DNA from: an uncultured Lachnospiraceae bacterium | GTDB taxonomy: Bacteria > Bacillota > Clostridia > Lachnospirales > Lachnospiraceae | Length of the DNA stretch: 38,051 bases | NCBI GenBank assembly: GCA_947630855.1 | Contig: CANRJF010000019.1 | Location: 1 to 38,051, forward strand | Reading direction: 5' to 3' | Position numbers and translations under genes: made by a program | The notes under the pieces: generated by a model | What the model was told of the DNA's origin: nothing | Databases searched by the model: none | Seen by the model: only the letters and a program-made list of their open reading frames with translations | Part shown: positions 9,234-18,111 of the stretch, piece after piece | Numbering within the stretch: the stretch's first letter is position 1 | How the letters are laid out: each line of letters begins with the position of its first letter

Positions 9234-10936
9234 TTGGACCGGCGGCGCCAAAAGACCCGGAGAAAATGCGGGAGTTTTTTTACATTATCAAAAATAAAGA
9301 AATTTACGGTACCAAAAGAGAGGAGGGCGGCGGAATCCAGTTTTTATACCAGGATTCGGAAAGGCTTGTAAACAGTGCCCGTATTACAGGGGGAATTACA
9401 GACGAAGAAGAACTGGAATTGTTAAGGAGCGTAGAGGGTCTTAAAAAACTTGTGCACAGCATAGGCGTTTCCTTGGAAACTAACGACCCGGAGGAAACAG
9501 GGGAATTTATTTTTCAGATGTACGGAAAAAAAGATATGTATGGCGGCGGCACAAACCTTCGGGCAGATGTGAAAGGAGACGGCAGAGAGCAGAGAATTTA
9601 TCTGAAGGATGCCAAATGGAGTGAGGATGACGGGATACCGGGGCAGATTAAAGTGATTTTGGAAAAAGCCGGGGAGACGGCAGAGCTTAGTGTACGCCTC
9701 TATTTAAATGAAGGGTTCCATGCCCCGCAGGCAAAAGAGGAGGATGAAGTGGATTTTACTTCTCTGCAATACAGGCAGATGATTGAAAATTCCCTGATTT
9801 CCACGGGAGACCCGTCCAGATTACAGGCAGCCATTCAAAAGGCAGAAGAGGGGCAGGATGTTACTTTGGCATATATTGGCGGTTCCATCACCCAGGGAGC
9901 CGGGGCAGTGCCTATTCACACGGAATGTTATGCCTATCAGTCGTATCTTCGTTTCCGCAGACTGTTTGGGAAGGGGGACAACGTACATTTTATTAAGGCA
10001 GGGGTGGGAGGCACACCCTCGGAACTGGGAATCATACGGTTTGACAGGGACGTATTAAGGGACGGCAGCGTGAGCCCTGATATTCTTGTCATTGAATTTG
10101 CAGTCAATGACGAGGGGGACGAGACAAAGGGAGACTGCTATGAAAGCCTTGTAAGAAAGGCCCTGGGCCTTCCCGGCAAGCCGGCTGTCCTTTTGCTTTT
10201 TTCTGTGTTTGCCAATGATGAAAATCTTCAGGAACGGATGATTCCCATAGGCAGGCATTATAACCTTCCCATGGTGAGCATAAAAAACGGAGTAACGCCC
10301 CAGTTTTATGACAAAGACAAAAAAGTTCTGTCCAAGAACCAGTTTTTTTACGATATGTTCCATCCGTCCAATATCGGGCACAGGATTATGGCAGACTGTT
10401 TGGAATATGCCTTTTCCATGGTAAATAAGGCCGAAAGCAGGGAAACGGGGGAGGGCAAAAAAGACCTGTTGGAAAATCCGCCCCTCATAGGGAATACATT
10501 TGAACATGTGAAACTGATGGATAAAAACAATCCCTGTCCGGGGGCCGTGGTGATGCCGGGAGGTTTTACATATACTGATAAAGTCCTGCAAAGCGTGGAG
10601 ATGGACGGGGAGTTAGAGCAGATTCCCCAGTTCCCCTATAACTGGCAATACAGAGGAAATCTTGGGGGAGAACCACATTTTTGTATGGATATTCCATGCA
10701 GGGCACTTCTTTTGGTGTTTAAGGATTCCGGGGAAACGGACGCGGCGAAAGCACATATTTATGTGGACGGTAAATTTGTCCGGACGGCGGACCCTTATGT
10801 GAACGGGTGGCTTCACTGCAATGCCATGATTATTTTGAAAGAGGATGTAAGCAGAATGCATCATGTGGAGATTTCCGTGGAGGAAGAGGACAGGAAAAAA
10901 CAGTGCACGATTCTCGGATTCGGTTATGTGGAGTAA
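9230..10936 (+). CDS. SGNH-fold esterase, probable acetyl-xylan/xylo-oligosaccharide deacetylase
   Basis: A 568-residue hydrolase with an SGNH core in its middle. Block I is YIGGSITQG with nucleophile Ser219, a Gly block is GVGGTPSEL, the Asn block is FAVNDEGD, and Asp375/His378 lie in DMFHPSNIGH. About 200 residues come before the core and about 160 after it, both beta-rich, suggesting flanking jelly-roll or carbohydrate-binding domains. No signal peptide is present, so it would act on imported oligosaccharides. Its four-base overlap with GH115 suggests it removes acetyl groups that block the glucuronidase and xylosidases. I cannot assign a CAZy esterase family with confidence; another acyl group, such as an aromatic ester, is less likely. 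Confidence 0.8.
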   Translation: MIGPAAPKDPEKMREFFYIIKNKEIYGTKREEGGGIQFLYQDSERLVNSARITGGITDEEELELLRSVEGLKKLVHSIGVSLETNDPEETGEFIFQMYGKKDMYGGGTNLRADVKGDGREQRIYLKDAKWSEDDGIPGQIKVILEKAGETAELSVRLYLNEGFHAPQAKEEDEVDFTSLQYRQMIENSLISTGDPSRLQAAIQKAEEGQDVTLAYIGGSITQGAGAVPIHTECYAYQSYLRFRRLFGKGDNVHFIKAGVGGTPSELGIIRFDRDVLRDGSVSPDILVIEFAVNDEGDETKGDCYESLVRKALGLPGKPAVLLLFSVFANDENLQERMIPIGRHYNLPMVSIKNGVTPQFYDKDKKVLSKNQFFYDMFHPSNIGHRIMADCLEYAFSMVNKAESRETGEGKKDLLENPPLIGNTFEHVKLMDKNNPCPGAVVMPGGFTYTDKVLQSVEMDGELEQIPQFPYNWQYRGNLGGEPHFCMDIPCRALLLVFKDSGETDAAKAHIYVDGKFVRTADPYVNGWLHCNAMIILKEDVSRMHHVEISVEEEDRKKQCTILGFGYVE

Positions 10937-10963
10937 GACGGAAAATCCTTTATAAAGCGGGTT

Positions 10964-12736
10964 ATGAGTATGAAGTATATTTTAGATAAGCTGGAGCGCC
11001 GCATGGACGATTACAGTATCAGAAAAAAATTTTTTGTACTGTATATTCTGTGTATTTTGCTTCCCTTGGTAATTACAGACAGCATCATTGTAACGATTGT
11101 CATCCGGTCGGAAAACATATCCCGCAGCAACGAGATGGAAGATATTGCAAATGCTGTGGGATACAGTTTAAGCAGCAGGATTGACCAGGCTGACCAGGTG
11201 GGCAAAAATATTTATACGGATAAAGAATTATACGATTTTCTGGACAGGAATTATGTAGATGCATACGATTACGTTACAAGCTACCAGAGGTTAAAAAAGA
11301 GTATCTGGACAGATGATATCTCCCTGTTAAATAACATGAAGCTTACCCTGTACAGCGACAATGACACCATGGTCAACGGCGGCGGTTTTATCACAATGGA
11401 CAGGGCGGTAAATGAGGAATGGTATAAAGAATTTACAGAATTTGGGCAGAAACAGATGCTGTATTTCGGATTTGACGGAAGCAGTCATTCATCCTTAGTC
11501 CCTCAGAGAAAAATAATGTTTATACGCAGAATGGATTATTACAGGAAGGAGAGGGAAAAATTTCTGGTTCTTGAACTGGACTACGGGGGAATCAACCGTT
11601 ATTTCAAAGAGATGAACTATTCCATGGATGTTTTTGTGTGCTGTGACGGGAAAATCGTTTTGTCCAACGGAAACTACGCAAGCATAGGCAAGGATTTTGA
11701 AGATTTTCATCATGCGGGGCAGGTGGGATTTCAAAAGACGCTGGAAATGTACGGCGCCAGGATGGAGATTTGTGTCATGAATGAGAAAACAGGAGTAATC
11801 AAAGAAATCCGGAAAAACCTGCCCATTATTCTGTTTCTTGTCCTTACCAATGCCGTATTTCCCATTCTTATGCTGCTTTTTCTCCACCGGTCTTTTACGG
11901 TAAGGCTTCGCATTTTGCGGGATACATTTAAAAATATGGATGACGAAAACCTAATGGGGATAGAGCAGATACAGGGCAGGGATGAGATTGGCAGTTTAAT
12001 GTTAAGTTACAACAAAATGGCAGAGAGAATCAATTCCCTAATCCAGATTGTATACAAAAACAGGATTAAAGAGCAGGAAATTACCGTGGCCAGGCAGAGG
12101 GCGGAACTTCTGGCGCTCCGCAGCCAGATAAATCCCCACTTTTTATTTAATACCTTAGAGAGCATTCGGATGCACAGCGTCATTAAAAACGAGCTGGAAA
12201 CAGCGGATATGGTGGAAAAATTAGCGGTGTTAATGCGCCAGTATGTGGACTGGGGAGAAGATTTAGTGGAAGTGGGCAAAGAGATGGAGTTTGTCAGGGC
12301 ATATCTTGCCATCCAAAAGTATCGGTTTGGAGATAAACTGTTTTATGAAATTCATGTGGAAGAGTCCTGCACGGGTTTTACTATCCCTAAACTTACCATT
12401 GTTACCTTTGTGGAAAATGCCTGTGTCCACGGCATAGAAAATAAATCTGCCCCCGGATGGATTTTTGTGCGGCTATACCAAAAGGAAGATGATTTATATT
12501 TGGAAATAGAAGATACGGGAATGGGAATGGGTGAAGAGGAAATGGAAATGCTTTTGTGGAAAATGCGTCATGCCAGTATCGAGCTTCTGCAGGAAAAACA
12601 GGGTGTTGGTGTGATAAACGCATGTTTAAGGCTGAATATGGAGACAGACGGAAAGGCGGAATTTGAAATTGACGGCGAGGAAAGCTTGGGATTTATGGTA
12701 CAGATTAAACTTCCATGCAGGTATTTGAGAACGTAA
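10964..12736 (+). CDS. YesM-type membrane sensor histidine kinase
   Basis: A 590-residue kinase. TM1 is at about 23-47 and TM2 at about 285-307, with an extracytoplasmic sensor domain of about 240 residues between them. A HAMP linker follows, then a His_kinase domain with the phospho-acceptor motif QINPHFLFN (His392), and an ATPase domain with VENACVHG (N box) and DTGMGMG (G1 box). It pairs with the response regulator 16 bases downstream. Kinases of this type usually sense sugars, often with the binding lipoprotein, and activate transport operons. The ribosome site is weak (AGCGGG before the ATG at 10964). A second Met two codons on is equally possible. Confidence 0.92.
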   Translation: MSMKYILDKLERRMDDYSIRKKFFVLYILCILLPLVITDSIIVTIVIRSENISRSNEMEDIANAVGYSLSSRIDQADQVGKNIYTDKELYDFLDRNYVDAYDYVTSYQRLKKSIWTDDISLLNNMKLTLYSDNDTMVNGGGFITMDRAVNEEWYKEFTEFGQKQMLYFGFDGSSHSSLVPQRKIMFIRRMDYYRKEREKFLVLELDYGGINRYFKEMNYSMDVFVCCDGKIVLSNGNYASIGKDFEDFHHAGQVGFQKTLEMYGARMEICVMNEKTGVIKEIRKNLPIILFLVLTNAVFPILMLLFLHRSFTVRLRILRDTFKNMDDENLMGIEQIQGRDEIGSLMLSYNKMAERINSLIQIVYKNRIKEQEITVARQRAELLALRSQINPHFLFNTLESIRMHSVIKNELETADMVEKLAVLMRQYVDWGEDLVEVGKEMEFVRAYLAIQKYRFGDKLFYEIHVEESCTGFTIPKLTIVTFVENACVHGIENKSAPGWIFVRLYQKEDDLYLEIEDTGMGMGEEEMEMLLWKMRHASIELLQEKQGVGVINACLRLNMETDGKAEFEIDGEESLGFMVQIKLPCRYLRT

Positions 12737-12752
12737 GGAGGCGCAGTGCAGG

Positions 12753-14345
12753 ATGCTTAAAGTATTGCTTGTGGATGATGAACCGTTTATCCTCCAGGGG
12801 TTAAAAGTGTTAATTGACTGGGAACAGGAGGGATTTGAGATTGCAGGAGCCGTATCCGACGGCAGGGAGGCCCTGAAATTTTTGGAAAAACATCAGGCAG
12901 ACCTTATTTTTGCAGATATTAATATGCCCGGGGTATCCGGGCTGGAGCTGTTAAAAAAGATTCGGGAAGGTGGGAAATCTGACGCTTATTTTGTCATACT
13001 AAGCGGGTATGCGGATTTTTCCTACGCCCAAAAAGCCATCCGTTACGAGTGCTCGGATTATATTTTAAAACCCATTGAAAAGGTGCAGCTTTTGGAGATT
13101 CTGCGGAAGGTAAAAAACTTAAAAGAGGTCAGGGAGGAGAAGACGAGGGCAAATCAGAAAATGGAGCGGGCATATTTAGAGCGGAATATGATTGCCGTAA
13201 TCCGGGGAAAGTACGACAGCGTGGATTTAGGTTATATCAAGGCGCAGATGCACATTTCCGGTGTGATGCGCTATATAGAAATTGATTTGGACGAGAAAAA
13301 ACTGGACGAGGAAATTTCAGACGAGGATAAACGGGCATGCCAGAGAAAACTGGTGGAAATATGCAGAGGATTTCTGCAGGAAAACGGAGACCACTGTTTT
13401 TTTGATGTGTCGGGGCAGGAAGGAATCTATGATGCGGGATTTGTGTACTGCAGCTATATGGCAAAAGAAAAAAATAAAACAGAAAGGGAATACCTGGAAT
13501 GTTTTATGTCCTATGTAAAAGACGCCATACAGGTGCCGGTGGTAATGCTGGTGGGAAAGCAGACAGAGGATATCGGCAATTTGGCAAAATCATATGGAAC
13601 TGTGTGTATTCTGCGCTCATGCATTGGTTTTTTGGAGCAGAAAGAAATCTATTATTATGAAACGGAAGTCCAGGTGTCAAACGAAGGGATTTTTCTCTGT
13701 AAAGATGAGATTGACAGGCTGATTCTTGCCATTGAAGAAAATGAACCTGCCAAAATCTGCGGGGCAGTGGATGGTTTTTTTAAGGAAATGCAGAAAATGG
13801 GGGCAGGAATGGGAGAGTTCAGCAGGTTAAATATCAATTATCTTGTATTTCAGCTTATTCATCTGGCGACAAAACAGGATGATAATGTGAACCAGGAGGA
13901 AATATTAAGGCGCATCAGCGAACATTCCTTCCGGGAAGGAGCTGCCAGGGGAAGCAGGATGCATTTATGCGGATTTGCCCTGGAGTATGCAGAATACTTA
14001 GCCCAGCTTCGAAAAAATGTATCAAGAGGCGTGCTGGGGGAAGTAGAGCGGGAAATGAAAGAGCGCTATATGGAAAATCTTACCTTAAAGGAATTAAGTG
14101 AAACCTATTATGTAAACAGCGCTTATTTAGGACAGTTATTCAGGAAAAAATATGGCTGTTCTTTTAAAGACTATCTGAATGAAATCAGGATGGAAGAAGC
14201 GTCTTCCCTGTTAGTCCATACGGATAAAAAAATCATAGAGATTGCGGAGGAAGTGGGGTATCGTAACCTGGATTATTTTGTAAACAGGTTTATAAACGCC
14301 AAAGGATGTACTCCGGCAAAATACAGGCGGCAGGCAAGGAATTAA
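12753..14345 (+). CDS. YesN-type response regulator with AraC output domain
   Basis: A 530-residue regulator. The receiver domain occupies about 1-120, with the acidic pair Asp8/Asp9, phospho-acceptor Asp55 in FADINMPG, and Lys in ILKPIEK. A long middle region follows. The last hundred residues form an AraC-type double helix-turn-helix (LKELSETYYVNSAYLGQLFR, then IIEIAEEVGYRNLDYFVNRF, ending CTPAKYRR). It is the cognate partner of the kinase just upstream. Its likely target is the promoter region of the binding-lipoprotein gene 97 bases downstream, and possibly the whole xylan operon. AGGAGG lies about 12 bases before the ATG. Confidence 0.92.
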   Translation: MLKVLLVDDEPFILQGLKVLIDWEQEGFEIAGAVSDGREALKFLEKHQADLIFADINMPGVSGLELLKKIREGGKSDAYFVILSGYADFSYAQKAIRYECSDYILKPIEKVQLLEILRKVKNLKEVREEKTRANQKMERAYLERNMIAVIRGKYDSVDLGYIKAQMHISGVMRYIEIDLDEKKLDEEISDEDKRACQRKLVEICRGFLQENGDHCFFDVSGQEGIYDAGFVYCSYMAKEKNKTEREYLECFMSYVKDAIQVPVVMLVGKQTEDIGNLAKSYGTVCILRSCIGFLEQKEIYYYETEVQVSNEGIFLCKDEIDRLILAIEENEPAKICGAVDGFFKEMQKMGAGMGEFSRLNINYLVFQLIHLATKQDDNVNQEEILRRISEHSFREGAARGSRMHLCGFALEYAEYLAQLRKNVSRGVLGEVEREMKERYMENLTLKELSETYYVNSAYLGQLFRKKYGCSFKDYLNEIRMEEASSLLVHTDKKIIEIAEEVGYRNLDYFVNRFINAKGCTPAKYRRQARN

Positions 14346-14442
14346 AAAACTATAATTTACCATGGTTTTATCTATAATTACCCGGATTGTATGCAGGTAA
14401 TTTTCCCGTTAAAATTAAGAAAAAAAAGAGGAGGTTTTTCTT
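14346..14442 (+). promoter_or_regulatory. Candidate activator-dependent promoter for transporter genes
   Basis: A perfect TATAAT lies at 14373-14378, but no good -35 hexamer sits 17 bases upstream, as expected for an activator-dependent promoter. A 7-bp inverted repeat, AATTACC (14376-14382) and GGTAATT (14396-14402), overlaps the -10 element and could be an operator. AGGAGG precedes the lipoprotein ATG. The site call is an inference. Confidence 0.35.
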
Positions 14443-16173
14443 ATGAAAAGAAAAGCATTAGTGAGTTTACTGCTTACGGCGGCAATGGCAGCATCATGTT
14501 TGTCCGGCTGCGGTGGAAGCAGCAGCGACAGTGACAGCACACCGTCTTCGTCTGACAATGTGGATGCAGAAGATTCCAAATCGGAGGAGTCGGAAGGAAA
14601 CGGGGGGGGGGTAAAAGAGTTTACCGCATTTTTTGCAGTCCCCGGTTCGGAAATTAATGATGACAATGAAATCCAGCAAATCATCGCGGAAAAGACAGGG
14701 GTAAAGGTAAAAGAAACCTGGCTGACAGGACAGACCGCAGAAGAAGCAATAGGAACCATTATTGCAGGGGGTGATTATCCCGATTTTATTGAGGGAGACC
14801 AGGGAACATCCCAGTTATATGACGCGGGAGCGCTTGTGGCATTAGATGATTATATCGACAAATATCCCAATATCAAAGAATTTTTTACGGAACAGGAGTG
14901 GGATTCTTTACGCCAGGAGGACGGACATATCTACTGGATTCCCCAGTTCAGCAATATATACGGACAGGAGAGGGAATGTACCCATAATGACGAGGCATTC
15001 TGGATTCAGACAAGGGTGCTTAAATGGGCAGACTATCCGGAAATACGTACCATGGACGAATATTTCGATTTGCTTGAAAGATATCAGGAGGCTAATCCTA
15101 CTATGGAGGACGGAACGGAAAATATACCATATACCATTCTCTGTGATGACTGGCGTTACTTCTGTCTGGAAAATGCCCCGCAGTTTTTGGACGGCTATCC
15201 CAATGACGGCTCCTGTATTGTAGATCCTAATGAATTAAAAATAATAGATTACAATACGACGCCTACCGCTGTGAAATATTTCCAGAAATTAAATGAAGAA
15301 TACAAAAAAGGAATTATAGACACGGAATCTTTCACACAGACCTATGATGAGTATATTTCAAAATTGTCAACAGGGCGTGTCCTTGGAATGATTGACCAGT
15401 GGTGGGATTTCGCCTACACGGCAGGAGATGCCATCAAATCAGCCAAATTAGACCAGCAGGGATGCAGCTATGTGCCTCTTCCCATTACCATTGACAAAGA
15501 CACGAAAAACCAGTGGCACAATTCCGGCGGCGTGGTAAATACAGGTACAGGACTTGCTATTACCGTAAGCTGCGATGATGTGGAAGGCGCACTGCAGTTT
15601 GTGGATGATTTATTATCCCAGGAAATACATGATTTGCGTTTCTGGGGAGTAGAGGGAACGGATTACCAGGTAAATGAAAACGGTGAGTACAGCCGTACAG
15701 AAGAAATGCGTACAAGCTGTGCGGACACGGCTTACAAGGCAGCTCATCTTTGTACATATTCTTATTTCCCACAGTGGCTTGGAACCAGCCGTGACGGCGT
15801 AAATGCAATGAAGCCGGATGGGCAGGAAGAAGAGTTTTATGACAGCGTGTCAGATGATGTAAAAGAATGTTTTGACGCTTACGGCGTAAAAACGTATGTG
15901 GAAATGTTAGGCACAAGCGAGGCACCCGGCGCATGGTATCCTATGTGGAGTTATTCCAACAACTTAACTGCCGATACGGACGGAGGTATGGCATGGACCA
16001 AGATGGGTGAGATTAAGCATGAGTATCTTCCAAAAGTTGTAATGGCGGAAGACTTTGACGGCGCATGGAATGAATATATGGAAGCTTATGAAAAGTGTAA
16101 TCCCCAGGATTTCCTTGCAGAGATGCAGACGGAATTAGACCGCAGAATGAAAGAAGCAGAAAAATATAAATAA
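14443..16173 (+). CDS. ABC transporter extracellular sugar-binding lipoprotein
   Basis: A 576-residue lipoprotein. It has a basic N-terminus, a hydrophobic stretch and the lipobox LSGC with Cys23 as the lipid-anchored residue. A Ser/Asp/Glu-rich linker of about 35 residues leads into an LplA-like family 1 type binding domain that begins near VKEFTAFFAVPGSE. It is the receptor for the two permeases downstream and probably binds decorated xylo-oligosaccharides. The linker codons for GNGGGV contain a run of ten G at 14602-14611, a slippage-prone tract. A stem-loop separates the gene from the permease genes. Confidence 0.9.
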   Translation: MKRKALVSLLLTAAMAASCLSGCGGSSSDSDSTPSSSDNVDAEDSKSEESEGNGGGVKEFTAFFAVPGSEINDDNEIQQIIAEKTGVKVKETWLTGQTAEEAIGTIIAGGDYPDFIEGDQGTSQLYDAGALVALDDYIDKYPNIKEFFTEQEWDSLRQEDGHIYWIPQFSNIYGQERECTHNDEAFWIQTRVLKWADYPEIRTMDEYFDLLERYQEANPTMEDGTENIPYTILCDDWRYFCLENAPQFLDGYPNDGSCIVDPNELKIIDYNTTPTAVKYFQKLNEEYKKGIIDTESFTQTYDEYISKLSTGRVLGMIDQWWDFAYTAGDAIKSAKLDQQGCSYVPLPITIDKDTKNQWHNSGGVVNTGTGLAITVSCDDVEGALQFVDDLLSQEIHDLRFWGVEGTDYQVNENGEYSRTEEMRTSCADTAYKAAHLCTYSYFPQWLGTSRDGVNAMKPDGQEEEFYDSVSDDVKECFDAYGVKTYVEMLGTSEAPGAWYPMWSYSNNLTADTDGGMAWTKMGEIKHEYLPKVVMAEDFDGAWNEYMEAYEKCNPQDFLAEMQTELDRRMKEAEKYK

Positions 16174-16181
16174 CATGTCTA

Positions 16182-16211
16182 AGGGCGGGTACAAAAATCT
16201 GTGCCTGCCCT
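16182..16211 (+). promoter_or_regulatory. Intercistronic stem-loop between binding protein and permease genes
   Basis: AGGGCGGGTACA (16182-16193) pairs with TGTGCCTGCCCT (16200-16211) over 12 positions including two G-T wobbles, with loop AAAATC. No T-run follows, so it is not a standard terminator. Such stem-loops after binding-protein genes often stabilise the upstream mRNA or limit read-through, giving more receptor than permease. Confidence 0.6.
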
Positions 16212-16231
16212 CTTAAACAGGAGGTGAATCT

Positions 16232-17191
16232 ATGTCGGCAAAAGCAAAAAAAAGAAAGGAAAATACCAGTGCAGAGCCAAAAGTAAAAATTACCGTAAAG
16301 GAATTGAAACGCCAGAAGGTACTGCTTTTTTGGTCTGCCATTATTGTTATTTACGGGTTTATATTTTACTATTTGCCTTTAGGCGGCTGGGTGATGGCAT
16401 TTCAGAATTACAAACCGGCAAAAGGGCTGCTCCATTCGGAGTTTGTGGGATTGGATAAATTTAAGCGGCTGTTTTCTGACGAAACGTTCCTTCGGGTAAT
16501 TCGCAATACCCTGGCAATGGGAATTATCAACCTTGTGGCAACGTTTGTTATGGCAATTTTGTTTGCCATCCTTTTAAATGAAATCAGGCAGAGGCGCACA
16601 AAAAAGGTAATCCAGACTGTATCTTACCTGCCTCATTTCCTTTCATGGATTATTGTAACAGGTATTCTCCATGATGTTTTAAGCGGAACGGGAATTGTGA
16701 ATGAAGTTTTAATGAATTTGCATCTGATAGACAAATCCATTGACTTTTTTGCACATCCTTCTTATTTCTGGCCTATTGTTGCTTTTGCAAATGTGTGGAA
16801 AGAGACAGGATGGAACGCAATTATTTATCTGTCGGCTATTACCGCCATTGACCCGTCTTTGTACGAGGCGGCGGCTATTGACGGGGCGGGAAGAATGAAG
16901 AAAATCCTTCACGTAACCCTGCCGGGTATCAAGCCCACCATTATTATCCTGCTTTTGATGAATGTGGGAAATGTGCTTAATGCCGGGTTTGAAATCCAGT
17001 ACCTTTTAGGAAACGGACTTGTGCAGAGCGTGTCCCAGACCATTGATATTTATGTGCTCAAATGGGGAATCAGCCAGGGAGATTATTCTATTGGTACTGC
17101 TGCCGGAATTTTTAAGAGCATCGTCAGCATTATTCTGATTGTGATTGCCAACCAGATTGCAAAACGCAATGGGGAAGAAAGGCTGTATTAA
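16232..17191 (+). CDS. ABC sugar transporter permease, LplB type
   Basis: A 319-residue membrane protein with a basic cytosolic N-terminus (about 1-30), a first TM at about 32-52 and five further hydrophobic segments. The EAA loop EAAAIDGAGRMKKILHVTLP lies near residues 211-230 and docks to the ATPase. It pairs with the permease starting at 17205. AGGAGG precedes the ATG. No ATPase gene is in the operon; transporters of this class usually borrow a shared MsmX-type ATPase encoded elsewhere. Confidence 0.9.
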   Translation: MSAKAKKRKENTSAEPKVKITVKELKRQKVLLFWSAIIVIYGFIFYYLPLGGWVMAFQNYKPAKGLLHSEFVGLDKFKRLFSDETFLRVIRNTLAMGIINLVATFVMAILFAILLNEIRQRRTKKVIQTVSYLPHFLSWIIVTGILHDVLSGTGIVNEVLMNLHLIDKSIDFFAHPSYFWPIVAFANVWKETGWNAIIYLSAITAIDPSLYEAAAIDGAGRMKKILHVTLPGIKPTIIILLLMNVGNVLNAGFEIQYLLGNGLVQSVSQTIDIYVLKWGISQGDYSIGTAAGIFKSIVSIILIVIANQIAKRNGEERLY

Positions 17192-17204
17192 AGGAGGGTC
17201 AGTG

Positions 17205-18110
17205 ATGGAAAATAATGTGAAGAGAAAAAAGAAAAAAACATCGGCCGCAGATATGGCGTTTATCATTTTTAATTCCCTGTTTATGATTCTTTTTGTGGCC
17301 ATTACCTTATATCCGGTGTTAAATACCCTTGCCATATCGTTTAACGACGGCACGGATGCATTAAGAGGTGGGATTTATCTTTGGCCAAGAAAATTTACGC
17401 TGAAAAACTACACTACTGTTTTACAGAAAAATAACCTGATAACAGGCGCCTATATTACTGTTGCCCGCACGGTTATCGGAACAGCGTCCGCTCTTATAGT
17501 GAATGCAATCCTTGCATTTATTGTCAGCCAGAAACGTTTTCTGTTCCGCAGACAGCTTTCTCTGTTCTGGGTGGTGACCATGTATGTAAACGGCGGGTTA
17601 ATCCCCAACTTTTTACTGCTGAAAGGGCTTCATTTAACAAATTCTTTCTGGGTATATGTTATTCCCGGCATGGTCAGCGCATTTAATATGCTGGTAATAC
17701 GTACTTATATGAACGGGCTGCCGGAGAGCCTTGTGGAATCAGCCCAGTTAGACGGCGCCGGTTATACGACTATCTTTTTAAAAATTGTATCTCCGTTATG
17801 TAAGCCGGTGTATGCTACGGTGGCATTGTTTGTAGCGGTTGGCCAGTGGAATTCATGGTTTGATGCAATGCTCTATAACCGCATGAGCGAACAGTATACC
17901 ACATTACAGTATGAATTAATGAAATTGCTGTCCTCCGTGACAAATCAGGGGGCTTCGGCGGAATCCATGAAAAATGCGGTAGGCGCTGTAACTCCTACTT
18001 CTGTAAGGGCCGCGGCAACCATTATCACAATGCTGCCGATTATCTGTATTTACCCCTTCTTACAGAAATACTTTGTGACAGGCCTTACCCTTGGGGGAGT
18101 AAAAGAGTAG
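17205..18110 (+). CDS. ABC sugar transporter permease, YtcP type
   Basis: A 301-residue second permease subunit. It has a lysine-rich N-terminus, a first TM near 17-40, and the EAA loop ESAQLDGAGYTTIFLKIVSP near residues 177-196. The C-terminus GLTLGGVKE is typical of this family. A longer in-frame reading begins at 17145 inside the previous gene. The ATG at 17205 is preferred because AAGGAGGG sits just upstream and the family starts with a short Lys-rich tail. It forms the channel with the 319-residue permease. Confidence 0.9.
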   Translation: MENNVKRKKKKTSAADMAFIIFNSLFMILFVAITLYPVLNTLAISFNDGTDALRGGIYLWPRKFTLKNYTTVLQKNNLITGAYITVARTVIGTASALIVNAILAFIVSQKRFLFRRQLSLFWVVTMYVNGGLIPNFLLLKGLHLTNSFWVYVIPGMVSAFNMLVIRTYMNGLPESLVESAQLDGAGYTTIFLKIVSPLCKPVYATVALFVAVGQWNSWFDAMLYNRMSEQYTTLQYELMKLLSSVTNQGASAESMKNAVGAVTPTSVRAAATIITMLPIICIYPFLQKYFVTGLTLGGVKE

Positions 18111-18111
18111 G

